Of a stretch of DNA of 64,000 bases, positions 45,190 through 54,257 are shown piece after piece. The notes under the pieces were generated by a model, which was not told the DNA's origin, made no database searches, and saw only the letters and a list, made by a program, of their open reading frames with translations. A program made the position numbers and the translations under genes. Position 1 is the first letter of the stretch; each line of letters begins with the position of its first letter. This stretch comes from CAVQLX01 sp963713495 (lineage in GTDB: Bacteria; Desulfobacterota; Binatia; DP-6): contig CAVQLX010000007.1 of the NCBI GenBank assembly GCA_963713495.1, positions 434,001 through 498,000 on the forward strand, in the 5' to 3' direction.

Positions 45190-46062
45190 ATGCGCGAGGG
45201 CGAAGCCAGCCGCACCGCCGGGTACATGGCGCTCTTCCGCGCGCTGGAGCACGTGCGACCCGCGAGCGCCCGGCGCATCTCCGATCCCTTCGCGCGTGCA
45301 TTTGTCGATTCGCGCCTCCGCGCCGTCGTCACGCTCGGCGCCCTGCCCGGCGTCGGTGAGCTGGTGCGCGGGTACATCGATCGCCGGTGGCCGGGCGCGC
45401 GCACGTCGGCAGTCGCACGCACCCGCTTCATCGACGAGCGTTCGGAGGCGGCAATCACATCGGGGATCGAGCAGATCGTGCTGCTGGGCGCGGGATTCGA
45501 CTCCCGGCCGTATCGCCTGCAGGGGTGGGGCCGGATCACGGTCTTCGAGGTGGACCACCCGGACACGCAGGCGCGGAAGCGACGACTCCTCGGCACCGTT
45601 CCCTCGCGGGTTCGTTTCGTGCCCGTCGACTTCGACCGGGATCAGGTCGAAGCCGCGTTGCACGCCGCCGGCTACGACCGCGACCGGGCGACGCTCTTCA
45701 TCTGGGAAGGCGTGACGAACTACCTCACCGAGGGTGCCGTCGACGGCACCCTGCGCTGGTGCGCGCGCGCTGCCCCGTCCAGCCGGATCGTCTTCACGTA
45801 CGTGCATCGCGCCGTCCTCGACGATCCGGCCAGCTTCTTCGGGACCGCCCGCCTGTTCGAGACCCTCGATGCGAGCGGGGAGCGATGGACCTTCGGGATG
45901 GATCCCGCCGGGCTCGCGAGCTTCCTCGAGGCGCGCGGCTTTCACCTCGACGAGGACGTCGGCGCCGAGGAATATCGCCGGCGCTGCTATGGAACGCCGT
46001 CGACGGCGATGCGAGGCTACGAGTTCTATCGCATCGCGTGTGCGCACGTCCCGGCGCGCTGA
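45190..46062 (+). CDS. TIGR00027/Ppm1-type SAM methyltransferase
   Basis: A 290-residue methyltransferase of the leucine carboxyl methyltransferase-like family, with the characteristic LGAGFDSRPYRL SAM motif, the acidic VFEVDHPDTQARKR strand and the WEGVTNYLT segment. These proteins commonly occur in mycobacteria and myxobacteria and are linked to secondary metabolism or lipid modification. The start ATG 45190 lies five bases after the VOC gene; the ribosome site is within the VOC stop region. The frame is intact. Confidence 0.92.
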   Translation: MREGEASRTAGYMALFRALEHVRPASARRISDPFARAFVDSRLRAVVTLGALPGVGELVRGYIDRRWPGARTSAVARTRFIDERSEAAITSGIEQIVLLGAGFDSRPYRLQGWGRITVFEVDHPDTQARKRRLLGTVPSRVRFVPVDFDRDQVEAALHAAGYDRDRATLFIWEGVTNYLTEGAVDGTLRWCARAAPSSRIVFTYVHRAVLDDPASFFGTARLFETLDASGERWTFGMDPAGLASFLEARGFHLDEDVGAEEYRRRCYGTPSTAMRGYEFYRIACAHVPAR

Positions 46063-46125
46063 CACCCGACGCCGCGGAAGCCGCAGACATCTCAGGGATG
46101 GCCGCGGTGAAGTGGACGCGGCTGT

Positions 46126-46260
46126 TGACGATGGGAAGGTGTTAGGCTGGGTAAATGCGAATTTTGGAGATTGTGGAGTGCAAGGGGGTTAGGAGGCGGG
46201 GTGAGTATGGGAAATGTGGTTGTGGTTTGAGGGTCTGAAGGGGAGTGCGAAACGCAGCTA
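46126..46260 (+). other. C-depleted, G/T-rich strand segment
   Basis: For about 130 bases the plus strand contains almost no C (roughly one in twelve) while rich in G runs such as AAGGGGGTTAGGAGGCGGGG. This contrasts with a background near 35% C. It lies between the methyltransferase stop and the Kazal-repeat gene and holds no gene. Several G-runs could support G-quadruplexes. It may be regulatory DNA, foreign DNA or an assembly artefact. Confidence 0.5.
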
Positions 46261-46345
46261 GGGCAGGACATAGCGCGGCCTGGCTTGTCGTCTATGTCTA
46301 TCGAGACCATCGACCTTCGTCAATGCATACTGAGGAGATCAATAG

Positions 46346-47420
46346 ATGAACGCAAGTTTAGCAAGGTAGTCGCGTGGTTACCGCTGCGACTGCTTGTATC
46401 GTGAAGTACTGGAATGGCGGGGGCTCAGGCGCACAAGTCGACATATGCACAAAGCCATGACATCTCGGTGAGCAAGAAGGCGGTTCGCGCGCACCTGGCG
46501 CATGGCGACAGCTCGGTGATGCAACTCGTGCACGGCGCTGCTCGTCGATCTTCACCGGTGCTGCACGAACGGCCAGATCTATGCAACGCGTGCCTTGCGG
46601 AATGCGCCGGGCAGACCAGTGCGGCCTCGGTGCGCGTGCGCAATACCTTCGATCCGGTTCTGTGGGGAGCAAGACGTACGTCAACGCGTGCGTTGCGCAG
46701 TGCAACGGGCAGACCAGTGCGGGTCGAACTGCGCTGCGACTGTCTTCGATCCGGTACCTGCTCGAACGGCAGACCTACAGCAACAGTGTCTAGCACATGC
46801 GCGGGGGCGAGTGGGTGCAGCGGAGTATGCACGTGTCAATAACTACGATCCGGTCTCGTGCGGGGACGGGCAGACGTATGTAACGCGTGCGTTGCGCAGT
46901 GCAACGGGCAGACCAGTGCGCGTCGACCTGCGCTGCAGCGTCAACGATCCGGTACCTGCTCGAATGGTCAGACCTACGGCAACAGTGCCTTGCACATGCG
47001 CGGGGCGAGCGGGTGTGCAGCCGTCGTGCGCGTGCGACACACCTTCAACCGGTTCGCTGCGCGGACGGCAAGACGTACATCAACGTGTGCACTGCGCAGT
47101 GCAACGGGCAGACCAGTGCGGGTCGAACTGTGCCTGCGACCTGTCTACGAGCCGGTGACCTGCTCGAACGGCAGACACATCAACAGTGCCTTGCGACGTG
47201 CACCGGGGCGAGCGGGTGTGCCGGACTGTGCGCGTGCGACAACACCTTCAGCCGGTTCGCTGCGCGGACGGCAGGACCTATGCAATGCCTGCCTCGCGGG
47301 TGTGCCGGAAAGACCAACTGCACGGCTGGATGCCGTGAGGACGGGAACCAGGGAGACGAGGGGGACCAAGGGAACCAGGGAGACCAAGGGAATGAGGGGA
47401 GCCACGGAGGGGACGACTGA
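46346..47420 (+). pseudogene. Secreted Kazal-like repeat protein with collagen-like tail, multiply frameshifted
   Basis: ATG 46346 has GAGGAG nine bases upstream and, after one frame change, a short signal-like helix (VVAWLPLRLLV). From about 46540 follow eight units of about 100 bp, whose corrected reading is a short Kazal-like module: CxDGxTYxNxCxAxC followed by GxxxCxxxCxC. Two types alternate, one with SNGQTYGNSCLA and one with DGKTYINVCTAQCNGQTSAG. After the last unit comes a Gly-x-y tail of seven triplets with Asn/Asp/Gln/Glu (about 47343-47420). The frame changes nearly every unit. Kazal modules usually inhibit serine proteases; the pairing with a collagen-like tail suggests a surface protein. 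Confidence 0.6.
46540..47340 (+). repeat. Tandem ~100-bp repeats (about eight), alternating in pairs of ~200 bp
   Basis: The core GCAACGGGCAGACCAGTGCG starts at 46702, 46901 and 47101 (spacings 199 and 200 bp), with a diverged copy at 46604. Between these lie copies of the other module type. Spacings are not multiples of three, which moves the reading frame at each pair. See the gene above for the encoded modules. Confidence 0.8.
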
Positions 47421-47513
47421 GCGACGAGGTTTCCGGAACGCGGGGGTCCCAAGACTGGCAGCACCCGAGCACCTCGCAAGCGGTAAGCCCGCAACACGAG
47501 GCCGGACACCGTA

Positions 47514-47546
47514 GCCCCGAAGGGCGTCCCTCAGATCCTTCGGGGC
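47514..47546. terminator. Hairpin at end of PIN-toxin gene
   Basis: GCCCCGAAGG / CCTTCGGGGC, ten perfect pairs with a 13-base loop that contains the toxin stop codon (47533-47531, minus). It also lies 94 bases after the Kazal-repeat gene, so it may serve both directions. No T-tract. Confidence 0.5.
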
Positions 47547-47969
47547 CGCGACGCGGCAGGAGCGGTCGGGGCGTTTATGCGAAGTCCGGCGAAGTACGCA
47601 CGGTAGAAGCCGCGATCTCGCGTGAGTAAGCGTATCGGCCTGCACGCGGGCGTGGGCACCGACAAGGAAGTCCGCGACCACCCTCCGCCTGTTCACCCCT
47701 TTTCGCGCGCAGTGCTCCTTCCAGAGACGGCCCGCGAGCGTCGACGCCTCCGGCCGGAGCGCGTCGAACCTGATCCCGAGCACGCCCAGCGCCTCCGCGC
47801 AGCTCTCGTCGTCCGGGAAGGATGCTCTCACCTCGGCCCAGACGACGGAGCACGCGACGAGCGCACCGTGCGATACGCGGTCCGCAGGGCCTCCCGGGAC
47901 CCCGCACCGAACTTCGGATCGGCGCCCAGCACGTCGAGCAGGACCGACGTGTCGACGGCGGTCCTCAGG
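47531..47969 (-). CDS. PIN-domain ribonuclease toxin, VapC-like (frameshifts)
   Basis: About 145 codons. The PIN opening TAVDTSVLLDVLGADPKF carries the first catalytic Asp. After a frame change the middle segment EVRASFPDDESC gives the Glu/Asp acids, and the third acid is in RVVADFLVGAHARVQADT. The end, TRDRGFYRAYFAGL, is typical of VapC (a last Asp). Frame changes lie near 47840 and 47625. CTG 47969 or an undetected GTG/ATG would start it. It follows the AbrB-type antitoxin, with which it forms a toxin-antitoxin pair. Confidence 0.7.
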
Positions 47970-48223
47970 TGCGCCGGCCGCGCCGCGCGAGCGATCTTCG
48001 GTCGTGGGCCGCGCATCGCGTCGAGGATCGCGTCCACGGGCTTCCCGAGCCGCAGCCGCCCGTAGACGCGGTCGACGGGGTGGGTGGGCCCTCCACCCTT
48101 GCGAAGCACCGCTTCGCCGTCGCGGACGATGAACTCCACCTCGGTCCCCGCGGCCAGTCCGAGCTCGTCGCGCACCTGGACGGGCACCGTGATCTGGCCC
48201 TTGGACGAGATGCGGCTCTTCAT
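47970..48223 (-). CDS. AbrB/MazE-type antitoxin, VapB-like
   Basis: Starts MKSRISSKGQITVPVQVRDELGL, the swapped-hairpin DNA-binding fold of AbrB/MazE antitoxins, followed by a linker (PVDRVYGRLRLGKPVDAILDAMRG) that would bind the toxin. The frame runs directly into the toxin frame without a stop, so the two appear fused. A one-base shift after MRGPRP would instead give a TGA overlapping the toxin start, the usual arrangement, so an indel is more likely than a true fusion. Probably autoregulated. Confidence 0.75.
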
Positions 48224-48280
48224 GGGTAAAGGGCTACCCGCTTTACTTCCAGAGTCAAGATACCAGCGCGGGCCCGGGCC

Positions 48281-49474
48281 TCAGCGCGAGCGCGGCAATC
48301 CCAGCACGCGCTCGGCCAGGATGTTGCGCTGGATCTCCGACGTCCCCGCGAACAGGCTCGCGGCGCGATAGTAGAGATAGGAGCGCGCCAAGCGCCCGCC
48401 CGCCACCGCGTGCGGGCCGGGCTGCCAGCAGAGACCGCGCGGACCGAGCAGATCCATCACGGTGTCGTGCATGCGCTGGCTCATCTCGCTCCAGAAGAGC
48501 TTGATGAAGCTCGACTCCGGGCCGAGCGGCAGCCGCTTCTGGAGGCGGGTGAGCGTGCGCCAGTTGTTGAGGCGCGTGATCTCCACGTCGATGACGTGCT
48601 GCGCGATGCGCTGGCGGACCAGGGGGTCGACCGCCGCGGGTGCCGAGCCCTCCCGCTCTTCGCGCGCCAGGCGCAGCAGGTCGTTCAGCAGCATGCGGTG
48701 GATCACCAGCTGGCGCGGCGACGTGCCGCGCTCGTGCGCCAGCGTCGTGTTCGCGATCGACCAGCCGTCGTGCTCGCGTCCCACCAGGTGCTCCCGGGGG
48801 ATGAAGACGTCCTCCAGGAAGACCTCGTTGAACTCCTCGCTGCCCGTCATCTGCCGGAGCGGACGGACCGTGACCCCGGGCGCCTGCATGTCGCAGATCA
48901 GGTAGCTGATGCCCTTCGCCTTCGGCGCGGCGGGATCCGTGCGCGCGAGGAGGATGCCCCAGCGCGCGAACTGCGCGTAGCTGGTCCACACCTTCTGCCC
49001 GTTGACCACCCACCCGCCGGGGGCGGCCTCGGCGCGGGCACGCAGCGCGGTCAGGTCGGAGCCCGCGCCGGGCTCGGAGAACAGCTGGCACCACAGCTCC
49101 TCGGCCGGCAGGAGCGCGGGGAGAAAGCGCCGTCGCTGCTCGTCGGTGCCGTGCGCGATGAGCGTCGGTCCGACCAGGTTCACCCCGATCCGGTTGATGA
49201 TCTCGGGCGCGCGCGCCGCGGCCATCTCCTCCTGGAACACGTAGTGCTCGACGACGGTCGCCCCGCGACCGCCGTACTCGCGCGGCCAGTGGATGCCGAC
49301 CCAGCCTCCCGCCGCGAGACGGCGCTGCCAGTCGCGCAGGAAGCGCACCTCGTCGTCCAGCGACACGAACTCGGGCGGCTCGCCGCCACGCCATTCCGGC
49401 GGCACGTTGGCCGCGAGCCAGCCGCGCAGCTCGGCGCGGAACGCCTCCTCGACGGGTGAGAATGTCAGGTCCAC
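48281..49474 (-). CDS. Acyl-CoA dehydrogenase
   Basis: Intact 397-residue FAD acyl-CoA dehydrogenase. It contains REYGGRGATVVEHYVF, the FAD segment WCQLFSEPGAGSDLTAL, GQKVWTSYAQFARW, and the C-terminal SLFAGTSEIQRNILAERVLGLP. The catalytic base cannot be placed from sequence alone. Closest in-window relative is 12650-13833. ATG 49474 gives the family N-terminus. It lies downstream of the CoA transferase with a gap of 178 bases, on the same strand; the two together suggest activation and oxidation of a carboxylic acid. Confidence 0.94.
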   Translation of the reverse strand: MDLTFSPVEEAFRAELRGWLAANVPPEWRGGEPPEFVSLDDEVRFLRDWQRRLAAGGWVGIHWPREYGGRGATVVEHYVFQEEMAAARAPEIINRIGVNLVGPTLIAHGTDEQRRRFLPALLPAEELWCQLFSEPGAGSDLTALRARAEAAPGGWVVNGQKVWTSYAQFARWGILLARTDPAAPKAKGISYLICDMQAPGVTVRPLRQMTGSEEFNEVFLEDVFIPREHLVGREHDGWSIANTTLAHERGTSPRQLVIHRMLLNDLLRLAREEREGSAPAAVDPLVRQRIAQHVIDVEITRLNNWRTLTRLQKRLPLGPESSFIKLFWSEMSQRMHDTVMDLLGPRGLCWQPGPHAVAGGRLARSYLYYRAASLFAGTSEIQRNILAERVLGLPRSR

Positions 49475-49652
49475 GCCCGTCTTTTAGCGCGCGCCGGCCG
49501 GTCCCGGTCAACGCGCGCGCGCGACCGCTCAGCTCCCCTTCGTGACCGAGCCGGTCCAGTGCGTCTGGCAGATGTATCCCTGCGCGCAATTCGCGACCGC
49601 GGTCCCCGTGGCATGGCCGGAGAGCTCCTCATCCTGACCGCGAGGCGGTGGA

Positions 49653-50856
49653 TCAGATCACCCCGGCCGCGCGCAGGGCCGGCAGCTCGCCGGGGTCGAC
49701 GCCGACCTCGGCGAGCAGGCGCCGCGGTGTCCGCGCCCAGCGCCGCGCCCGGGGCGTAGCGTGGCCTGACGCCAGCGATCTTGATCGGGCAGCCGAGCTC
49801 ACGCAGGGTCCCGAACACCGGATGCACGACGTCGACGACCATCTCGCGCGCCAGCACCTGCTCGTCGGCCAGGGCCTCATCGACCGTGTAGACGGGCGCG
49901 ACGGGGACGTGCCCGCGCAGCCGGGCGAGCCACTCGGCGGTCGTGCGACGGCGGAACAGGTCTTCCAGAAGCGGGACCAGTGCGGCACGATGCGCGAGGC
50001 GATCGGCGAAGGTGCGAAAGCGCGCGTCGTCTCCCAGCTCCGCTCGTTCGAGGCAATGGACCAACCGCGTCCAGAACTTCTCCTTCATGATCATGATGAC
50101 GAGCCAGCCGTCGGCCGTGCGGAACGTCTGGCTGGGCACGAGGCTCTGATGTGCGCCCTGCGCGTGGCGGGCCGGCTGCCAGTCTCGATTGAGCGCCCAG
50201 ATCGCCATGTAGTTCAGCATCGAGACGGCGGTGTCGAGCAGCGACACGTCGATGTCGCCGCCCTCTCCGGTCGCCCGCGAGCGATGGAGGCCGATCATCA
50301 GCGCCAGCGCCGACAGGATGCCGCCGGAGAAGTCGATGATCGAGATGCCGCACTTCGTCGGTGGCGCGTCCGGCTCGCCGGTGACGCTCATGAAGCCGCC
50401 ATACGCCTGCAGCAGGTAGTCGTAGGCCGGCTCGCCACGACGCGGACCGGTGCGGCCGAAGCCGGTGAGCGAGCAGCAGACGAGGCGCGGGTTCACGTCG
50501 CGCAAGGCCGCGTAGTCGAGCCCGAGCGACGCGGGGAGGTCGCCGCGCAGGTTGTTGTAGACCGCGTCGGCGCGCGCGGCGAGGCGGCGCAGCAGCCGCT
50601 GTCCCTCCGGATGGCGCAGGTTCAGGGTCAGGCTGCGCGTGCCGCGGTTGAAGGACTGGTAGTAGAGCCCGTCGCCCGCATCGGCGTCGGCGAAGGGCGG
50701 TACCCTGCGCGCTTCGTCACCGGCGGTCCCCGGGTCCTCGATCTTGATGACCTCCGCCCCCAGGTCCGAGAGGAACATCATGGCGAACGGCCCGGCACCC
50801 AGCTGCGTGGCGGCGAGGATGCGGAGCCCGTCGAGCGGAGACACACCGGCGGTCAC
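49653..50856 (-). CDS. CaiB/BaiF class III CoA transferase (one frameshift near the end)
   Basis: About 400 codons. The N-terminus GLRILAATQLGAGPFAMMFLSDLGAEVIKIEDP, the RGTRSLTLNLRHPEGQ block, and GFGRTGPRRGEPAYDYLLQAYGG are standard; the catalytic Asp would be in the NPRLVCCSLTGFG region (family knowledge). A frame change near 49735 moves the last 25 codons, which end LPALRAAGVI. GTG 50856 has GGAG upstream; the open frame extends further but without homology. It is a paralogue of 35767-36988. A secreted protein gene diverges across about 150 bases. Confidence 0.85.
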
Positions 50857-51008
50857 AGCGGCGTCTCCTACCAAGGAGCACCCCGACCGTGCCAGTGATC
50901 GGCCGCCGCCAGGAGCATCGCGCAGGCAATCCGGTCGCGGTCGTGCGCGCGTATCCCGCAGGCTGGGATCGGCTCGACGCTTGCTACATCGTGACGCGGT
51001 CCTCGAGC

Positions 51009-51515
51009 ATGCTGGGACGGACGACACTGGCCCTGCTGGCCGTCTTCTCGATCGGACTCGCGGCGTACGCTCGCGCGGACACCCTTCCCGGCTCGTCACG
51101 CGCGCACGAGGCGCTTGCGCTCTGCGACGCGGCGACGCGCGAGACCGACCGGCAGGTCAGTCTCACCCTGCTCGACCGGGGCCTCGCCACCGCCGAGTCG
51201 GCGATCGGGGAGGACGACGCGGATGCGGCCGCCCACTTCGCCGTCTTCTGCAATCTGGGCCGTCAATTGCTACTTCGTTCGATCGGTCTCCTGACCTTCT
51301 TCGATGTCCGCCGCCTGCGCCGGGAGATCGACCGCACGCTCGAGCTGGCGCCGTACTCGCCCGGAGTCCTCACCGCGAAGGGCGTGATGCTGCTCCGGCT
51401 CCCGCGTCTCCTCGGCGGCGACACGTCCGAGGGAGAGCGGCTGATCCGTCGTGCGCTCGAGGTCGCGCCGGGATTCGCTCCGGCGCAGGAGGCGCTGCGC
51501 GGCGAGGGTCCTTGA
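51009..51515 (+). CDS. Secreted TPR-like protein
   Basis: A 168-residue protein with a signal peptide (TTLALLAVFSIGLAAYARA) and helix pairs with a TPR-like rhythm (LLDRGLATAESAIGEDDADAA; IDRTLELAPYSPGVLTAKGVMLLRL; RRALEVAPGFAPAQEAL). Family is not recognisable; TPR folds mediate protein-protein contact. ATG 51009 begins the signal; the open frame reaches 50889 but without homology. It is followed by the HDO gene after 32 bases. Confidence 0.65.
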   Translation: MLGRTTLALLAVFSIGLAAYARADTLPGSSRAHEALALCDAATRETDRQVSLTLLDRGLATAESAIGEDDADAAAHFAVFCNLGRQLLLRSIGLLTFFDVRRLRREIDRTLELAPYSPGVLTAKGVMLLRLPRLLGGDTSEGERLIRRALEVAPGFAPAQEALRGEGP

Positions 51516-51547
51516 CGCGCCGAGGCGAGACTTCCTACAACGGGCGC

Positions 51548-52306
51548 ATGAGCGCCCCGGGGACCTTCAAGGACGTCATCAAGCGCGATCGTGCTCCGGA
51601 ACGCGCCCTGCCGGTCGACGAGTTCCTCGCGGAGCTGGACGCGTTCATCGAGACGCACAGCCCGTACACGCAGAACAAGGTGGTCCCCGCCATCGGCGCG
51701 GGCACCGCGAGCCTCGACGTCGTCAAGCGGTACGCGAAGGAGCTCTACTACCTCGGCCTCTGGATGACGCCCGAGTTCCCGCTCCTCATCGCCAACGCGC
51801 CCGACGCAGACGCCTTCACCATGGACGACTCCGAGCACTACGCGCACTGGGCGCAGAACTTCGCCGACGAGACCGGCTACCTGCGCGATCCGAACCACGT
51901 GCTCATGAAGGTCGAGTACACGCGCGCGCTCCAGATCCCGGACGACGACGTGAAGGCGTACGTCCCCATGCCCGAGACGATCGGCTCGGTCTTCACGCTC
52001 CTCTACTACTGCCGCCGCTCCTACGAGGAGGCGCTCGGCGCCCTGGGCTACGCCCGCGAGCGCGCCGCCGGCCAGAGCGGGTATGCGAAGACGCTCTACC
52101 AGGGATTGTGGAAGCACTACGGCATCAAGGTGAAGGACCTCGAGGTGCACGCCTACGCCGAGGCCGAGCACGGCGACAAGGCCCTCGAGCTGATGCAGCG
52201 CGTGTGCATCACGGCCGACATCCAGCGGCGTGTTCGCCGCGCCGTGCAGCACACGATCCTGACCAACGAGTGGCGCACCTGGGGCCTGAACCGCTGGCTC
52301 GACTGA
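51548..52306 (+). CDS. Heme-oxygenase-like diiron (HDO/PqqC-TenA fold) enzyme
   Basis: A 252-residue, all-helical protein of the HDO superfamily, which includes UndA-type decarboxylases and pqqC/TenA relatives. Likely metal ligands: Glu in NFADETG, His/Glu in VHAYAEAEHGD (HxxxxxxH pattern). The N-terminal segment FLAELDAFIETHSPYTQNKVVPAI and YYLGLWMTPEFP are typical. It probably oxidises a fatty acid or amino acid with a diiron centre; the substrate is unknown. ATG 51548. Twenty-four bases upstream of an SDR gene on the same strand. Confidence 0.8.
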   Translation: MSAPGTFKDVIKRDRAPERALPVDEFLAELDAFIETHSPYTQNKVVPAIGAGTASLDVVKRYAKELYYLGLWMTPEFPLLIANAPDADAFTMDDSEHYAHWAQNFADETGYLRDPNHVLMKVEYTRALQIPDDDVKAYVPMPETIGSVFTLLYYCRRSYEEALGALGYARERAAGQSGYAKTLYQGLWKHYGIKVKDLEVHAYAEAEHGDKALELMQRVCITADIQRRVRRAVQHTILTNEWRTWGLNRWLD

Positions 52307-52330
52307 CCGGGCAGAGAAAAGGGGGATGAG

Positions 52331-53090
52331 ATGGGCCGGCTCGAGGGCAAGGTCGCCATCGTCACGGGCGCGGGCCAGGGCATCGGGCGCGCGATCGCCC
52401 TCGTCTTCGCGCGCGAGGGCGCCAAGGTCTGCGTCGCCGAGGTGAAGTTCCACCGCGCCGAGCGCACGGCGGAGGAGATCCGCGCCGCCGGCGGCGACGG
52501 CATGTCGTCGGTGGTCGACGTCGGGAAGCGTGGCGACGTGCACGCGATGGTCGAGGAGACCGTTCGACGCTACGGCACGGTCGACATCCTGGTGAACAAC
52601 GCGCACGGCTTCGGACCGCGCGGCCCGCTCGAGGACATCCCCGAGGAGCAGTTCGACATGTCCTGGCGCACGGGCGTGAAGGCGACGTGGTGGGCGATGG
52701 TCGCCGTGCTCCCGCTCATGCGCGCGAAGTCGTGCGGACGCATCCTCAACGTCGGCTCGCTCGCGGCCGAGCGCGGGACACGCGGGGCTCGGCGAGTACG
52801 CGGCGGCGAAGGGCGGCATCGCGTCGCTGTCGCGCGTCGCCGCGCGCGAGTGGGGACGGGACGGCATCACCGTGAACCTGCTGTACCCGGCCGCGGCCAC
52901 GAAGCGCGGACAGGACTTCGCAGCGCGCGATCCCGAGCGCTTCAAGCGGCTCATGGACGATCGGCCCATCGGGCGCCTGGGCGATCCCGAGCAGGACATC
53001 GCGCCGGTCGCCCTCTTCCTCGCCTCGGACGACTCGCGCTTTCTCACCGGACACGTCTTCTACGCCGACGGCGGGGCGCACCTCGGATAG
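52331..53090 (+). CDS. Short-chain dehydrogenase/reductase (one frameshift)
   Basis: A 253-codon NAD(P)-dependent Rossmann enzyme. Cofactor motif TGAGQGIGR, NNAHG, Ser in NVGSLAAERG, and the catalytic YAAAK after the frame change (near 52775, plus one). The C-terminus PVALFLASDDSRFLTGHVFYADGGAHLG is the usual SDR end. The start ATG 52331 has GGGGGATGAG upstream. It is paired with the HDO gene and followed, 15 bases on, by the NUDIX gene, so a three-gene unit is likely. Confidence 0.9.
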
Positions 53091-53105
53091 CCCGCGCGGC
53101 GCTCC

Positions 53106-53633
53106 GTGTCGATTCTCGGCGACGACTGGCGCTCGTGTCCGCGGTGCGGCGCGGCGCTGTCGCCGCGCATGCGCGGCGGGTTGCCGCGGCCGTCCTGTGC
53201 GGCGTGCGGCTTCGTCTTCTTCGCCAACATGGGCGTCGGCGCCGCCGTCGTCATCAAGGACGCCGCGGGGCGCGTGCTGATGGTGCGGCGCGGGCCGCGC
53301 CATTTCGGTGCGGGCCTGTGGTGTCTTCCCTGCGGATACGTCGAGTGGGGCGAGGACGTGCGCGAGGCGGCGGCACGCGAGGCGCTCGAGGAAGCCGGGG
53401 TGGAGGTGGAGCTCGGCGACGTCGTCCATGTCGCGACCAACCGCCACGAGGCGGAGCGTCCCACGGTGGGCATCTGGTTCGCCGGCCGCCTGGTGGATCC
53501 GAGCGCGCAGCCGCGGGCCGGCGACGACGCGGACGACGCGGGCTGGTTCGATCCCGCGGCACCGCCGCCCCTCGCGTTCCCGACCGACGCGCCGGTGCTG
53601 GCGCGGCTCGCCGCGGAGCGCACACGCTTCTAG
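53106..53633 (+). CDS. NUDIX hydrolase with N-terminal zinc ribbon
   Basis: A 175-residue pyrophosphatase. The N-terminal zinc ribbon has CPRCGAAL and CAACGF. The NUDIX box runs from GYVEWGED to REALEEAG in the pattern GX5EX7REUXEEXG. It hydrolyses nucleoside diphosphate derivatives such as NADH, ADP-ribose or CoA; the zinc ribbon resembles NADH pyrophosphatases. Start GTG 53106 sits 15 bases after the SDR stop. The frame is intact. Confidence 0.9.
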   Translation: MSILGDDWRSCPRCGAALSPRMRGGLPRPSCAACGFVFFANMGVGAAVVIKDAAGRVLMVRRGPRHFGAGLWCLPCGYVEWGEDVREAAAREALEEAGVEVELGDVVHVATNRHEAERPTVGIWFAGRLVDPSAQPRAGDDADDAGWFDPAAPPPLAFPTDAPVLARLAAERTRF

Positions 53634-54257
53634 GCGAACCCGCGACCGGTCGGCGTCGACATACCGCACCTGCCATTTCGCGCCGGAACGGCTGCCGGGT
53701 CGGACGCAGAAAGTCAGTTGACAGCCTCGGCGCACCTTGTACGAGTGCAAGGACGAGCGCGAGTCCTGATCCACCATAGGCCCCGGAGGGTGACCTCCCC
53801 GGTTGCTACATGGAGCGACGGGAGGACGTCATGATCGTCGCCGGGGCGACGCAGCAGGATCAAAGAAGTCGTGTTCTCGAATCCGAATCCGGCGGCTGAG
53901 TCGTTGCATGGCGCCAGTGGCGCCATCTCGGCGCCCGCCGTCGCTGTCGTCGCACGTACAAAGGGTGCCCGCGCGACGCGGGGGCACTCCGGGTGCAGAT
54001 CCTGCTCCCACCTCGTACGCCACCTGGCAGCCCCTGACCGACCCGGCCCCTGTGGGAGGGACGCCATGAGGCTCGTCTGAAGTGAGTGGCCGAAGCGGGC
54101 CGGCGTCCGCCTGACGCCGGCCACCGTCGATCCAGCGGACGCCGCTCCACGTGCGCCGGGCTCGCACTGGCCGCGCAGACTCGTCGGGTCAGCCGGCCGA
54201 CGGGTGCGGGGCCGGCGCGGAGCGCAACGAAGCCTCCGAGGAAAGGAAGGTCATCCG
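53634..54257. other. Long intergenic stretch without a gene
   Basis: I find no supported gene in these 624 bases on either strand; open frames here are short and Arg-rich. A TTGACA at 53718-53723 with a weak TACGAG 16 bases further on could be a promoter, but nothing begins within 80 bases. The last part, ending GAAAGGAAGG before 54258, is the leader of the next gene. Confidence 0.5.

Noticed and set aside
46540..47340. Repeat array considered as CRISPR
   Set aside because: Units of about 100 bp are contiguous without spacers and encode Cys-rich modules.
53718..53745. TTGACA with a weak -10 as a promoter
   Set aside because: No gene starts within reach, and single hexamers are expected by chance.
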